In this document: in pieces, positions 52,505-63,624 of the stretch
How the letters are laid out: each line of letters begins with the position of its first letter
Numbering within the stretch: the stretch's first letter is position 1
DNA from: Bacillus rhizoplanae
Lineage (GTDB): Bacteria > Bacillota > Bacilli > Bacillales > Bacillaceae_G
Reading direction: 5' to 3'
Assembly: GCF_917563915.1 (NCBI RefSeq)
Contig: NZ_CAKJTI010000004.1
Location: 186,001-250,000, forward strand
DNA length: 64,000 bases
Position numbers and translations under genes: made by a program
Notes under the pieces: model-generated
Databases searched by the model: none
What the model was told of the DNA's origin: nothing
What the model saw: only the letters and a program-made list of their open reading frames with translations

Positions 52505-52624
52505 CCCGCCCAAACAGCCGGTAAGAAGTTAGGCAAGGAAGAGAGCCAAACCGTCTGTAAGGGCCCGATTGGTTCAACTAATCCTCAACGAGAAAACCAT
52601 TCGTTGATGAGAGTTTCACTTTAT
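52505..52624 (+). repeat. bcr1-like repeat, alternative left module and third hairpin type (tandem run, unit 3)
   Basis: The left module is identical in type to unit 2, but the final hairpin is CTCAACGA with TCGTTGATGAG, a sequence unlike the other two hairpin types and still able to pair. It ends GAGTTTCACTTTAT. The three units share their junction TTTAT bases. Confidence 0.85.
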
Positions 52625-52745
52625 TTTAGAAACTTGTAATCATATCACATTTTGTGAAAGAATGAACAAAGAAAATGTGAAAAAAATTCGAAAATAGGAT
52701 TGTAAATAGGGAAAAATATGATAAAGTAGAATTATCAAATATTTA

Positions 52746-52772
52746 TGAAAACGTTTTCTGTAAACGTTTTAT
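52746..52772 (+). promoter_or_regulatory. two overlapping cre-like sites before the lactate permease gene
   Basis: TGAAAACGTTTTCT (52746) fits the CcpA site consensus TGWAANCGNTNWCA at all but the last position. TGTAAACGTTTTAT (52759) fits with two mismatches. They lie about 90-115 bases before the lctP start and suggest catabolite control. Confidence 0.55.
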
Positions 52773-52785
52773 TTTTTGGACCTAA

Positions 52786-52799
52786 AGGTCTGATGACCT
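52786..52799 (+). promoter_or_regulatory. palindromic operator candidate before lctP
   Basis: AGGTC-TGAT-GACCT is a perfect palindrome with a four-base spacer, about 60 bases before the start. GntR-type lactate regulators (LutR/LldR) bind sites of this size, but the match to their consensus is only suggestive. Confidence 0.4.
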
Positions 52800-52860
52800 G
52801 GTTGTCCACTTATAGGATTATAAGTACATGAAAAAGAGACATTAGAAGGGAAGAGAAACT

Positions 52861-54522
52861 ATGAGCACATGGACACAAGTTTATGATCCGCTAGGTAACA
52901 TTTGGCTTTCGGCAGCAGTTGCAATGATTCCAATTGTATTTTTCTTCTTAGCGCTAACAGTTTTTCGTATGAAAGGCTACGTTGCAGGGTTCATTACAGT
53001 TTTATTAACAGTTATAATTGCACTTTTTGTTTATAAAATGCCATTTACGATGGCGATAGCAGCAACGGGCTATGGGTTTGCTTATGGATTATGGCCAATT
53101 GCGTGGATTATTATCATGTCAGTATTTTTATACAAAATCTCAGTAAAAACGGGACAGTTCGATGTCATTCGTGCATCTGTTCTTTCTATTACAAATGATC
53201 ATCGTCTACTTGTCATTTTAATCGGCTTCTCATTCGGTGCATTTTTGGAAGGAGCAGCTGGATTTGGAGCACCAGTAGCAATTACAGCAGCGCTTCTTGC
53301 AGGACTTGGTTTAAACCCGTTATACGCAGCGGGGCTTTGCTTAATTGCAAATACAGCACCGGTAGCATTCGGAGCGATGGGTATTCCAATTTTAGTAGCG
53401 GGTCAAGTAACAGGTATTGATCCTCATAAAATAGGAGAAATGGCTGGACATCAATTACCGCTTCTATCATTATTTGTTCCATTCTTTATTGTATTCTTAA
53501 TGGATGGATTAAAAGGTGTAAAACAAACGTGGCCTGCATTACTTGTAGCAGGCGGTTCGTTCGGGATTACGCAGTTTATTACAGCAACATATCTTGGACC
53601 TGAACTCCCGGATATTACATCAGCACTAGTGAGCTTAGTGAGTTTAGCGCTATTCTTAAAAGTATGGCAGCCAAAAGAAATTTACCGTTCTGGAAAAGGA
53701 CAAGCAGAAGCAGCGGCGACGGTAGATGCTGGTTCTACAATGAATTTAACAGCAGGAAAAGTTTTGAAAGCGTGGTCACCTTTTATTATCTTAACGATAA
53801 TGGTTGTAATCTGGAGCCAAAAGTTCTTTAAAGCTTTATTTGCTCCAGGCGGTGCACTTGAAAGCTTAGTGTTTAAAATTCAAATTCCGGGTCTGCATAA
53901 TTTAGTGATGAAGGCAGAGCCAATTGTTAATAAACCAACACCATATGAAGCTATATTAAAGATTGATATTTTATCGGCAACAGGCACAGCAATTTTGATT
54001 GCATGTATTATCACAATGTTTGTTTTGAAAATGAGTCCAAAACAAGCAGTGGTCACATTTAAAGAAACATTGCAAGAATTGAAAATGCCAATTTTATCGA
54101 TTGGATTAGTACTTGGTTTTGCTTTTATGGCAAATTACTCAGGACTTTCATCGACATTGGCATTAGCGTTAGCAGGAACGGGGAAATTCTTCCCATTCTT
54201 CTCGCCATTCCTTGGATGGCTCGGGGTATTCTTAACAGGATCAGATACATCTGCAAACGCATTGTTCTCAAATCTACAAGCAATTACAGCGCAGCAAGTA
54301 GGCGTAAGCGAAGTATTGCTTGTTGCGGCGAATACAACGGGCGGTGTAACTGCTAAAATGATTTCACCGCAGTCCATTGCAATCGCATGTGCGGCAGTTG
54401 GACTTGCTGGGAAAGAATCGGACTTATTCCGTTTTACAGTGAAGCATAGTTTATTCTTCGTAACAATCATCGGTATTATCACATACATTCAAGCTTATTA
54501 TTTAACTTGGATGATTCCTTAA
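52861..54522 (+). CDS. lctP: L-lactate permease
   Basis: 553 residues with about thirteen hydrophobic segments. LctP-family motifs: [20 protein letters not shown] near 125, [20 protein letters not shown] near 160, and near the C-terminus [19 protein letters not shown] and [20 protein letters not shown]. It takes up lactate (and glycolate) with protons. ATG behind GAAGGGAAGAG. Monocistronic, between cre-like sites and a strong terminator. Confidence 0.96.
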   Translation: MSTWTQVYDPLGNIWLSAAVAMIPIVFFFLALTVFRMKGYVAGFITVLLTVIIALFVYKMPFTMAIAATGYGFAYGLWPIAWIIIMSVFLYKISVKTGQFDVIRASVLSITNDHRLLVILIGFSFGAFLEGAAGFGAPVAITAALLAGLGLNPLYAAGLCLIANTAPVAFGAMGIPILVAGQVTGIDPHKIGEMAGHQLPLLSLFVPFFIVFLMDGLKGVKQTWPALLVAGGSFGITQFITATYLGPELPDITSALVSLVSLALFLKVWQPKEIYRSGKGQAEAAATVDAGSTMNLTAGKVLKAWSPFIILTIMVVIWSQKFFKALFAPGGALESLVFKIQIPGLHNLVMKAEPIVNKPTPYEAILKIDILSATGTAILIACIITMFVLKMSPKQAVVTFKETLQELKMPILSIGLVLGFAFMANYSGLSSTLALALAGTGKFFPFFSPFLGWLGVFLTGSDTSANALFSNLQAITAQQVGVSEVLLVAANTTGGVTAKMISPQSIAIACAAVGLAGKESDLFRFTVKHSLFFVTIIGIITYIQAYYLTWMIP

Positions 54523-54525
54523 TAG

Positions 54526-54562
54526 AAAAAGGGGTGTCTCTTATGATGAGATACCCCTTTTT
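54526..54562 (+). terminator. intrinsic terminator of lctP
   Basis: AAAAAGGGGTGTCTC (54526-54540) pairs with GAGATACCCCTTTTT (54548-54562) with one G-T pair. It can also serve the - strand gene that ends at 54576. Confidence 0.92.
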
Positions 54563-54575
54563 GTTATTTTTGATT

Positions 54576-55262
54576 TTAGCATGGAAGATGTACGGTTTTA
54601 ACGTGATGTAAATTAAAATGAAAACGCTGATTACGTGCTGTAATGAGTTCAATTTGGTTGTCGGTTACTTCAGCTAATTTGCCAATTTTAAAATTCTGTA
54701 TGCCTAAATCAAGTAAAACGATATGTTGTTTTAGTTTTTTCATTTGCTCAGAAAATGTACGTGCAAGTGTAATCTTTGAAGCTGGTGATAAGAGTTTTTC
54801 ATTTTCTAGTCCGTAAGGCGTTTCTGCTTCCTTATACGGAACGATATATTTTACGTGATGAAATGGGATGTATAACATTTGATAGACAGGTGAGAGGAAG
54901 ATAAAATAGTCATTCATAATATGGGTAACATATCCATGTAAGAAGTGTTCATGTGATAGCGCAAGTTCAATAAATTGTCCTTTTGCCACTTGCAATGTTT
55001 TTCGTAGTGAAATAGTGGATTCACTTGATATTATGTCTGGCGGTAGTAAAGATTCTGGAATTGTTAGGTTATCAAATAATGAAGAATCGATGTTTGGGGT
55101 TAAATGTTGAATGTGTAAACTGGAGATATACATGTACTTTTCTCCATCATACAATACAATAATGTCTGAGCCTTTATCAATCATAATCCCTTCAAATGGA
55201 AGAAGGTCCCCGGATAGTGTCACTTGTATGGGATGATTAATATATTTTTGTAAATGAAGCAT
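54576..55262 (-). CDS. DUF2642-like protein with three tandem LSm-like repeats
   Basis: 228 residues from ATG 55262, behind AAAGGTGA; a longer opening to 55307 has no such site. Three repeats of about 60 residues can be seen. The first is VTLSGDLLPFEGIMIDKGSD with YISSLHIQHL, the second IELALSHEHFLHGYVTHIMN with YIPFHHVKYIV, and the third IVLLDLGIQNFKIGKLAEVT with HFNLHHVKTVHL. Each has the strand pattern of DUF2642 (spore-coat-associated proteins of the CotO/YuzF sort in Bacillus). No signal peptide. A coat role is inference. Confidence 0.75.
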   Translation of the reverse strand: MLHLQKYINHPIQVTLSGDLLPFEGIMIDKGSDIIVLYDGEKYMYISSLHIQHLTPNIDSSLFDNLTIPESLLPPDIISSESTISLRKTLQVAKGQFIELALSHEHFLHGYVTHIMNDYFIFLSPVYQMLYIPFHHVKYIVPYKEAETPYGLENEKLLSPASKITLARTFSEQMKKLKQHIVLLDLGIQNFKIGKLAEVTDNQIELITARNQRFHFNLHHVKTVHLPC

Positions 55263-55327
55263 AATAATCACCTTTCTTGTAATTACATAATCTCCTCCTT
55301 CTAACATAGTGGAAGGAGGGAGATGTT

Positions 55328-56689
55328 TTAGGGTGCGAAGATTAATTTAACCCAATAATATAAACATAGTAGTGTAAAAATGACGGTTGGCGGAATGACA
55401 AGGAATGTAGTTTTTATATAGGTACCCCAACCGATAGTTACTTTTCCTTTTTTCACAATATACATCCACATTAAGCTTGCTAGTGTACCAATCGGGAGTA
55501 ATAATGAACCCATGTCACTACCGATGATGTTTGCAAGATAAATGGTTTTCAATGTAATAGGATCTAGTCCCATTTCGGTGAGTTCAATTGTGCCAATCAT
55601 TAAGGCAGGATGGTTATTAAAAATGTTAGAGAGGATAGAGATTAGGCCCCCCATAACAAAAGTGGCATGAAATAAACTATCAGCGACGAGTGGTTGAAAT
55701 GTAGTGACGAGCAGTTTGGTTAAACCGATGTTATTAAGTCCATACACAATCACATACATAGAAAATGCGAAAATTAAGACGTACCAAGGGGTTTTTTTAA
55801 TCATATCATGAGGTGGGATGCGCAGTTTGTACCATCTCCACCCGAGTAAAATAACGGAGCCAATGACTGCTACAATGGCGATAGAAAACTGAAAGAAAGA
55901 TGCGATAAATAAGCTGATGCGAACGCACAAAACAAATAATAGAATTCTAAGCATAAACTTTGTTCGCTTACGATTTTCATCAATTGCGGGACGTGGTTGC
56001 AGTGGGTGAAAGGATTTTTTAACGAAATTTTCATCTAAGTATGTCGACAAGACCGGGAGTTTTTCAGGGATTTTTTTCCGAAAAACAAGGAATAATAGAA
56101 ACGACATAAAAAGGAGCCCTAACGTAGCGGGAACAAACATCATGGCTGTGTGCATGTATAAATCCATATCAATAATTCTCAGGGCGATTAAATTCACAAT
56201 ATTGCTTACACCAATCGGCGCGCTTGAGGCAGTGGCGATGAGTGCACCACTTAATAAGTAAGGTATTTTTTGATCATTTTTGAGTCGCAAATGGTGTAAT
56301 AAAAGCAGTAAAATGGGAGTTGTAATTAAGATGCTACCATCGTTATTGAAGAATAATGTCATGAGAAAACAAAGAAGATTTGTATACCAAAAGAGGCGAA
56401 TACCAGAGCTTTTTGCTTTTTTAGCAAGTTGAACGGCGTACCAATAAAAAAAACCGAAACTCTCTAATACGATCGCCATAACAATGGTAGCCATAATTGT
56501 TATGGCGGCGCCCATAATCTTTGAGCTAATATCACCCAAGTCGGCAAGAGAAACTGTACCGCTTAAAATGACAATCACTGCACCAACTGTTGCTGGAATT
56601 GCTTCATTCATTCCTTTGGGACGCCAAAAGATGATGAGCGTGGTTCCGAGAAAAGCGAGTATGGTTATTGTATATTGTAGGTTTATCAA
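55328..56689 (-). CDS. ArsB/NhaD-superfamily permease (paralogue 1)
   Basis: 453 residues if started at TTG 56689 (AGGGGTGA upstream); GTG 56698 is the other choice. About twelve hydrophobic segments. Ion-transporter superfamily motifs: TIMATIVMAIVLESFGFFYW, FFNNDGSILITTPILLLL and, in the second half, NNHPALMIGTIELTEMGLDP and LANIIGSDMGSLLLPIGTLA. ArsB relatives export arsenite or move other anions; no arsR or arsC is nearby. A close paralogue is at 59478, on the other side of thiC. Confidence 0.88.
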   Translation of the reverse strand: MINLQYTITILAFLGTTLIIFWRPKGMNEAIPATVGAVIVILSGTVSLADLGDISSKIMGAAITIMATIVMAIVLESFGFFYWYAVQLAKKAKSSGIRLFWYTNLLCFLMTLFFNNDGSILITTPILLLLLHHLRLKNDQKIPYLLSGALIATASSAPIGVSNIVNLIALRIIDMDLYMHTAMMFVPATLGLLFMSFLLFLVFRKKIPEKLPVLSTYLDENFVKKSFHPLQPRPAIDENRKRTKFMLRILLFVLCVRISLFIASFFQFSIAIVAVIGSVILLGWRWYKLRIPPHDMIKKTPWYVLIFAFSMYVIVYGLNNIGLTKLLVTTFQPLVADSLFHATFVMGGLISILSNIFNNHPALMIGTIELTEMGLDPITLKTIYLANIIGSDMGSLLLPIGTLASLMWMYIVKKGKVTIGWGTYIKTTFLVIPPTVIFTLLCLYYWVKLIFAP

Positions 56690-56838
56690 CTCTTTCACCC
56701 CTGTTCTTATAGTGAAAAGTTCGCATAAGACATACGTCCTGCACTGGCTTATATTCTATATGTATGAAGTGTGGGTTCGGCTTGTACTAAGTGAAATACC
56801 CATTTTTTGAATAAGGAAAAGAAATGATATAAATACCT

Positions 56839-56866
56839 TTGCATTTTTTAGACAATGATGTATGAT
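56839..56866 (+). promoter_or_regulatory. probable sigma-A promoter of thiC
   Basis: TTGCAT (56839-56844) and TATGAT (56861-56866) are 16 bases apart, about 30 bases before the TPP riboswitch. Confidence 0.6.
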
Positions 56867-56897
56867 AAGAGCGTAGTGAAAATTTAATCAGTGATAA

Positions 56898-56996
56898 ACT
56901 AGGGGTGCCCAAGAGAGCTGGGCTGAGAGGGAAGCGTGTTGAAGCTTCTTAACCCTTTGGACCTGATCTGGTTCGTACCAGCGGAGGGAAGTTAAC
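56898..56996 (+). promoter_or_regulatory. TPP riboswitch (thi box)
   Basis: All conserved parts are present in order: AGGGGTGCCC, GCTGAGAGG, ACCCTTTGGACCTGATCTGG, TTCGTACCAGCGGAGGGAAG. It binds thiamine pyrophosphate and controls thiC below. A terminator follows 27 bases later, so control is by early termination. Confidence 0.97.
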
Positions 56997-57022
56997 GGCT
57001 TTACATAACAATGCCTTATGTT

Positions 57023-57059
57023 GCCAGGTCCTATTCTTTATTATGGACCTGGCTTTTTT
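57023..57059 (+). terminator. riboswitch-controlled terminator
   Basis: GCCAGGTCC (57023-57031) is perfectly complementary to 57045-57053, followed by TTTTTTATTT. The CAGGTCC arm could pair alternatively with the GGACCTG of the riboswitch itself (about 56959-56965), the expected antiterminator. Confidence 0.92.
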
Positions 57060-57111
57060 ATTTGAGCATATGCTAGCCGCTAGTTCTCATCCTGGTCATA
57101 AGAAAAGTGGA

Positions 57112-57143
57112 GCCGACTGTTTAGACGCAAGGGTCTAGGCGGC
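57112..57143 (+). promoter_or_regulatory. second hairpin in the thiC leader
   Basis: GCCG (57112) pairs with CGGC (57140), and inside it TAGAC (57122) pairs with GTCTA (57133). It is beyond the terminator and about 60 bases before the thiC start. Role unknown. Confidence 0.4.
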
Positions 57144-57157
57144 GAAACTGAATCTAA

Positions 57158-58966
<1,809 letters not shown>

Positions 58967-59034
58967 TTAGAAAGCATCTTTCTGAACACCTCTTAATCTA
59001 TGATCATGTGTACCTAACCTAATATAGATAATAG

Positions 59035-59065
59035 TCCCCCTGCTGAGCGAGAGCAGGGGGATTTT
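59035..59065 (+). terminator. intrinsic terminator of thiC
   Basis: TCCCCCTGCT (59035-59044) pairs perfectly with AGCAGGGGGA (59052-59061), then TTTTG. Confidence 0.93.
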
Positions 59066-59108
59066 GTTATAATTTACATAAAAAGCAAGATGGATCGGAG
59101 GGGTAAAA

Positions 59109-59417
59109 ATGAAGCAGAAAATTGTTCCTGCTATTTCATTTATATTACAGATTCTTTTTGTCGTTACATTTGTTTTTTTATTGTCACCAAATTATGAGAA
59201 ACAAATGGATATTATCATAACAGCTGTCAGTACGTTGTTTTTTGTGTTTGGTAGTTTTGGCCTTTCTGTATATTCATTTGCGAAGAAGTGGTACCCGAAA
59301 TTATCGTTTTTCTTCATCATTACATCATGCATGTTGCTTGCTTATTTCATTTTGGTTTTTGTTCTTCCCGAGGCGGGAATTCCGCCTTACCTCTGTCACC
59401 GATTTACGGAGCATTAA
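59109..59417 (+). CDS. small membrane protein, possibly frameshifted at its end
   Basis: 102 residues, three hydrophobic segments (about 8-27, 35-58, 65-88). ATG behind GGAGGGG. The C-terminus, PYLCHRFTEH, looks unnatural. A one-base shift at about 59390 would instead give LSPIYGALILIEIGTFRIYF up to a stop at 59467, a normal fourth membrane segment. So the gene may carry a recent frameshift or need slippage. I do not recognise the family. Confidence 0.6.
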   Translation: MKQKIVPAISFILQILFVVTFVFLLSPNYEKQMDIIITAVSTLFFVFGSFGLSVYSFAKKWYPKLSFFFIITSCMLLAYFILVFVLPEAGIPPYLCHRFTEH

Positions 59418-59477
59418 TATTAATAGAAATAGGAACCTTCCGTATATATTTTGGAGGGTCCCTATAAGGTGTTTTAT

Positions 59478-60836
59478 TTAACGAGCAAAAACGAGCTGCA
59501 CCCAGTAGAATAGGAGGAAGAGTGTTACGATTGTTGTAAGGGGAATGACAATTAAGGAGACATTCAAGTAATCTTTCCATTTTACTTTGATTTTATTTTG
59601 CTTTAGGATATGCATCCAAATAAGAGAAGCAAGTGTACCGATTGGTAGTAACAATGATCCCATATCGCTGCCAATAATGTTTGCGAGGTAGATTGTTTTG
59701 AGGGTAATAGGGTCTAATCCCATTTCTGTTAAGGTAATGGTTCCAATCATTAAGGCAGGATGGTTGTTAAAGAAGTTTGATAGAAGTGAAACGAGTCCAC
59801 CCATGATAAAGCTTGCATGTAATAAACTTTGATTTACGATTGGCTCACATATTTGTACAAGCCAAGCTGTTAATCCAGCATTATGAAGCCCGTAAATAAT
59901 GACGTACATGGAAAAAGCGAATATGAGAATGTGCCACGGTGTCTTTTTTAATATATCGACTGGATTTGTTCGTAAATAATACCATCTCCATACGAGCAGA
60001 ACGAGGGAGCCAAGTACGGCAACGATTTCAATCGGAATTGCAAAGAATGAGGCAACGAAAAGAAGACAACGCATAAGGAAGACGAACAGTAACACTTTTA
60101 ACATAAATTTTGTGCGTTTGCTTTTCGTATCAATAGAATCTTTCCCTTTTAAGGGGTGAAAGTGTTTTGTGAAAAAGACTTCTTCAATATCATAAGCGGA
60201 TGTTGGTAGTGTTTTCGGTAATTTCTTTTTCACAACTAGATACATGAGCCATGACATAAAGATAAGCCCTAACGTTGCAGGTACGAACATCATTGCTGTA
60301 TGCATATAGAGTGTCATATGAACGATGTTTAATGCGATTAAATTTACGATATTACTAACGCCAATTGGGGCACTAGAAGCAGTTGCAATTAATGCACCGC
60401 TTAATAAATATGGAATTTGTTGATGTGGCTTTAATTGAAGGTTTTTCAAAAGTAAAATTAAAATTGGTGTGGTAATTAAAATACTACCATCGTTATTAAA
60501 TAATAGCGTCATGAGAAAGCAGAGTAATTGAATGTACCAATATAGACGGTGTCCGGAGCCTTTTGCTAAGTTCGCGAGCCGGGCTGCTGCCCAGTGGAAG
60601 AAACCAAAACTTTCTAATATAACAGCCATAACGATTGTCGCGATGATGGTGATAGAGGCGCCGCCAATTTTACTAATAATATCGGCAATGTCGCTGCGTG
60701 ATACAAGACCGGTAATAATGATAATCCCCGCTCCAATTGCAGCTGGCCATGCTTCGTTTACTCCTCCTGGCCGCCAAAATATAACGACCATGGTGATAAA
60801 AAAAACAAAAAGTGTAATCCAAATTTCAATACCCAT
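59478..60836 (-). CDS. ArsB/NhaD-superfamily permease (paralogue 2)
   Basis: 452 residues from ATG 60836, behind AAGGGCAGG; a longer opening to 60893 has no such site. It follows the paralogue at 55328 almost position by position: FFNNDGSILITTPILILLL, PYLLSGALIATASSAPIGVS, NNHPALMIGTITLTEMGLDP, LANIIGSDMGSLLLPIGTLA. About twelve hydrophobic segments. The substrate is unknown. The two paralogues flank the thiC unit in the same orientation, which points to duplication. Confidence 0.9.
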   Translation of the reverse strand: MGIEIWITLFVFFITMVVIFWRPGGVNEAWPAAIGAGIIIITGLVSRSDIADIISKIGGASITIIATIVMAVILESFGFFHWAAARLANLAKGSGHRLYWYIQLLCFLMTLLFNNDGSILITTPILILLLKNLQLKPHQQIPYLLSGALIATASSAPIGVSNIVNLIALNIVHMTLYMHTAMMFVPATLGLIFMSWLMYLVVKKKLPKTLPTSAYDIEEVFFTKHFHPLKGKDSIDTKSKRTKFMLKVLLFVFLMRCLLFVASFFAIPIEIVAVLGSLVLLVWRWYYLRTNPVDILKKTPWHILIFAFSMYVIIYGLHNAGLTAWLVQICEPIVNQSLLHASFIMGGLVSLLSNFFNNHPALMIGTITLTEMGLDPITLKTIYLANIIGSDMGSLLLPIGTLASLIWMHILKQNKIKVKWKDYLNVSLIVIPLTTIVTLFLLFYWVQLVFAR

Positions 60837-61016
60837 AGCTAGCCTGCCCTTCTTGATTCTTGAATTTGAACAAGAATATTTCGACTTGTCCACGACTTTC
60901 TAATTAATCATATTCATATTCTTAAAAGAAGGTATGGGACATTACACTAACTATTGTAAATATGTGCGTTTGGTGCTTTGAGGAAAAGACATAGTATATA
61001 GGGAATTCTAAATGAA

Positions 61017-61045
61017 AATAGGCACATATCCAGTATGTGCCTATT
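61017..61045. terminator. hairpin in the gap before cydB end
   Basis: AATAGGCACATA (61017-61028) is perfectly complementary to 61034-61045, with T-rich sequence on neither side clearly longer. The rest of the 60837-61188 gap holds no gene I can support. Confidence 0.55.
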
Positions 61046-61188
61046 AGGTATTTATAATAGAAAGGTTGTTACATGCATCTACCTAGTTTTCTTTTGGTAG
61101 GTAGATGTGGATGAAAATATGCTACTTATTTCGTGGTAGATGATGTTTGACTAAGAATTTTGTTATCAGTATGGGTATTTGTAATGCT

Positions 61189-61260
61189 GTCTGTAAGAGC
61201 CCGATTGGTTCAACTAATCCTCAACGAGAAAATCGTTCGTTGGGGAAAGTTTCACTTTAC
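61189..61260 (+). repeat. bcr1-like repeat, right half, at the cydB stop
   Basis: CTGTCTGTAAGAGCCCGATT, GGTTCAACTAATCC, then a third-type hairpin (CAACGA with TCGTTG) and GAAAGTTTCACTTTA. Its last bases form the cydB stop codon on the - strand. Confidence 0.85.
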
Positions 61261-62276
61261 TTTAAAAAAGTTCTATCTTTCAAGAATAAGTTCCAGAAGA
61301 AGATGAAGCCTGGTAATAGTATTGCGATACCGACTGCATAGAGAATGAGTAGCGCATAAAACGTTTCTTTCGTTGTAAAACTTGTGAATACAGTTACTTC
61401 TGGATAAATAATATACGGAAGGTGTGCAACGCCGTAAGCGTAGCTTGCAAATCCATACTGGGCAACGACAGAAAGAACAGCAATGCGTGGCCAGCCAAGT
61501 GTTTCATGTTTTTGACTTGTCCACCAAAGGGAAGAATAGCCAATGATAAAAAAGATGATCGAGATTGTAAACCATTTGAATTGTTTAATTAATCCTTCCA
61601 TGAGCCAATGTGTTTCAGGTTCCATTACGACAAGTGCAATGATGGCGGTGACAAGCGTTGCAGGACCGAGCACGATGGCGTTTCTCCGGTAGACACGATA
61701 TGTATCTTCGGACCCTTGTTCTCTAGCAAAATCAGCCAGAAAGAGTGCTGATAAAAAGAGTTCTGATGTTAAACCAAAGAGCATGTACCAGTATACGACT
61801 GGACTTGATAATAATTTTCCATATAATAACGTTTCTTTGCCGCCGGCAGTGGTAATGAAGGCTCCTTCTGTTACAGGAAGAACTGTAATTAAGAGAGCTG
61901 GAATTAATAGACCAGTAATGCCCGAAATAACACGCATTAGATACTGGTACTTTGGCAAGGAATAAGAAAACACCATAAAAGTACTACGAATTGTAACGAG
62001 TATGAGAATTAAGGTAACAGGTAAAAACATTGCGGTTGCGAGTGTAAATGCAGCTTTTGGAAAGAAGCCGAGAAACGCAACAACGACAAAGACTAGAAAT
62101 GTATTCGTAACTTCCCATGTTGGGGATAAATAGCGATTAGCGAGTTTTCCAGCAAGTGTTGGGTGCTTTGCATACACCATTCCCCAAAAGCCGGCACCGA
62201 AATCAATTGAGCCTAAAATACTGTATACAAAGACGACAGCCCAGAGAATGATAATAGCAATGCTTGCTTCAGGCAT
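61257..62276 (-). CDS. cydB: cytochrome bd ubiquinol oxidase subunit II
   Basis: 339 residues with eight or nine hydrophobic segments. CydB start ILWAVVFVYSILGSIDFGAG, then WEVTNTFLVFVVVAFLGFFP and a C-terminal FYALLILYAVGIAILLPGFI. It forms the quinol oxidase with CydA. Its ATG overlaps the end of cydA by eight bases. The stop codon TAA belongs to the end of a bcr1-like repeat on the opposite strand. Confidence 0.95.
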   Translation of the reverse strand: MPEASIAIIILWAVVFVYSILGSIDFGAGFWGMVYAKHPTLAGKLANRYLSPTWEVTNTFLVFVVVAFLGFFPKAAFTLATAMFLPVTLILILVTIRSTFMVFSYSLPKYQYLMRVISGITGLLIPALLITVLPVTEGAFITTAGGKETLLYGKLLSSPVVYWYMLFGLTSELFLSALFLADFAREQGSEDTYRVYRRNAIVLGPATLVTAIIALVVMEPETHWLMEGLIKQFKWFTISIIFFIIGYSSLWWTSQKHETLGWPRIAVLSVVAQYGFASYAYGVAHLPYIIYPEVTVFTSFTTKETFYALLILYAVGIAILLPGFIFFWNLFLKDRTFLK

Positions 62277-63624
62277 GTGAGTCCCCCCCGTTCGGTTGTA
62301 AGTCTTGCTTCAATGGATGGCGCCTAAAGAATGTTCGTAATACGAAGACAGTTAAGATGCCAAGTGCAATGTAAAGTACGACAAATACGACAAATAATGG
62401 CCCAACAAAGTCGGCGCGCGTTGCAGCATCTGTTGTACGTTGAAAGCCGTAAATCGTCCAAGGCTGCCGTCCGCTACAGCTGAAAATCCAGCCACATTCA
62501 ATGCCAAGAAGCATAATCGGACCGCCCGCAGCGATTGCTCCCAGTAGCCATTTTGGCAATTGTCCGCCTTTTTTTCGGTAAATGAAGTACCAATATCCAA
62601 GTGAAATTGCAGCGACGGCGAATGAAAATGTAGCTGCTCCGACCATTAAGTCAAAGAATAAATGGGTGTAAAAAGGAGGCCACGTTTCTGGTGGAAATTC
62701 ATTTAATCCTTTTACAACTGTATTTGGAGAAAAACCGACTAACATACTTAACATGTTTGGGAATTCAATGGCGTATTTTAATTCGTGTGTTTCTGGATCG
62801 AGAACGCCTCCAACGGCTAGTGGTGCATGTGACTGTGTATGAAATAATGCTTCAGCTGCTGCCAGTTTCTCTGGTGAGTGCTCATGAAGTCCAATCGCAG
62901 ATTCATGTCCAGAAACCCACATAATCGCGCCTGTAATGAATGTGACCATAAGACCTAAGTATAATCCTTTTTTATGATAAGCAATCTCCCGTGCGCTTTT
63001 ATTTCGTTTTAATAATTTAAAGCCAGCGATAGAAGCGATGACAGCAGCTCCTGTTGCATAAGCGGTAATGACAACATGAACGGAGCTTGTGAAAAAGCTT
63101 GGATTAAAAAAGGCTTTCCACGGATTAACATTATAGACTGATCCGTCCGCGGCCATTGAAAATCCGGCTGGTGTATTCATCCATGTATTTGCTGATGTAA
63201 TGAGTACAGCGGATGCAGTTGCGCCGAGCATAACAAAAAAGAGCGATATTAATCGCATGAATGGTGGCAACTTGTCTGCAGCATAGACGTAAATGGACAT
63301 GAACAATGCTTCTAGGAAGAAGGCGAAAATTTCAATTTGAAATGGAACGGAAATAACTTGTCCAACAATCTTCGCAAAGCCAGGCCAAAGCAAGGAAATT
63401 TGGACGCCTACAATTGTTCCTGTTGGAATGGCAACACCAAGAAGAATCGCAAATGCTTTCGTCCATCTTTTTGCCATCACAGAGTAATCGGAGTCCTTCT
63501 TCCAGTGATATAACACTTCACTTATAAAAATCATTAAGGAAAGTCCAATTCCCAGTGTTGCAAAGATAATATGGAAGGCTAACGATGATCCAAAGAAAGC
63601 GCGCGATAGTGTAACAGTATCCAT
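62269..63624 (-). CDS. cydA: cytochrome bd ubiquinol oxidase subunit I
   Basis: 451 residues from ATG 63624, behind GAAGAGGAG (an opening to 63651 adds nine residues without support). LSRAFFGSSLAFHIIFATLG has the His near residue 18, a haem ligand. GLHEHSPEKLAAAEALFHTQ, HELKYAIEFPNMLSMLVGFS and CGWIFSCSGRQPWTIYGFQR (GWxxxExGRQPW region, with Ser-Cys-Ser in place of the usual Glu stretch) are visible. The Q-loop is short, as in other Bacillus enzymes. It reduces O2 to water at low oxygen with quinol as donor. Confidence 0.95.
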   Translation of the reverse strand: MDTVTLSRAFFGSSLAFHIIFATLGIGLSLMIFISEVLYHWKKDSDYSVMAKRWTKAFAILLGVAIPTGTIVGVQISLLWPGFAKIVGQVISVPFQIEIFAFFLEALFMSIYVYAADKLPPFMRLISLFFVMLGATASAVLITSANTWMNTPAGFSMAADGSVYNVNPWKAFFNPSFFTSSVHVVITAYATGAAVIASIAGFKLLKRNKSAREIAYHKKGLYLGLMVTFITGAIMWVSGHESAIGLHEHSPEKLAAAEALFHTQSHAPLAVGGVLDPETHELKYAIEFPNMLSMLVGFSPNTVVKGLNEFPPETWPPFYTHLFFDLMVGAATFSFAVAAISLGYWYFIYRKKGGQLPKWLLGAIAAGGPIMLLGIECGWIFSCSGRQPWTIYGFQRTTDAATRADFVGPLFVVFVVLYIALGILTVFVLRTFFRRHPLKQDLQPNGGDSHA

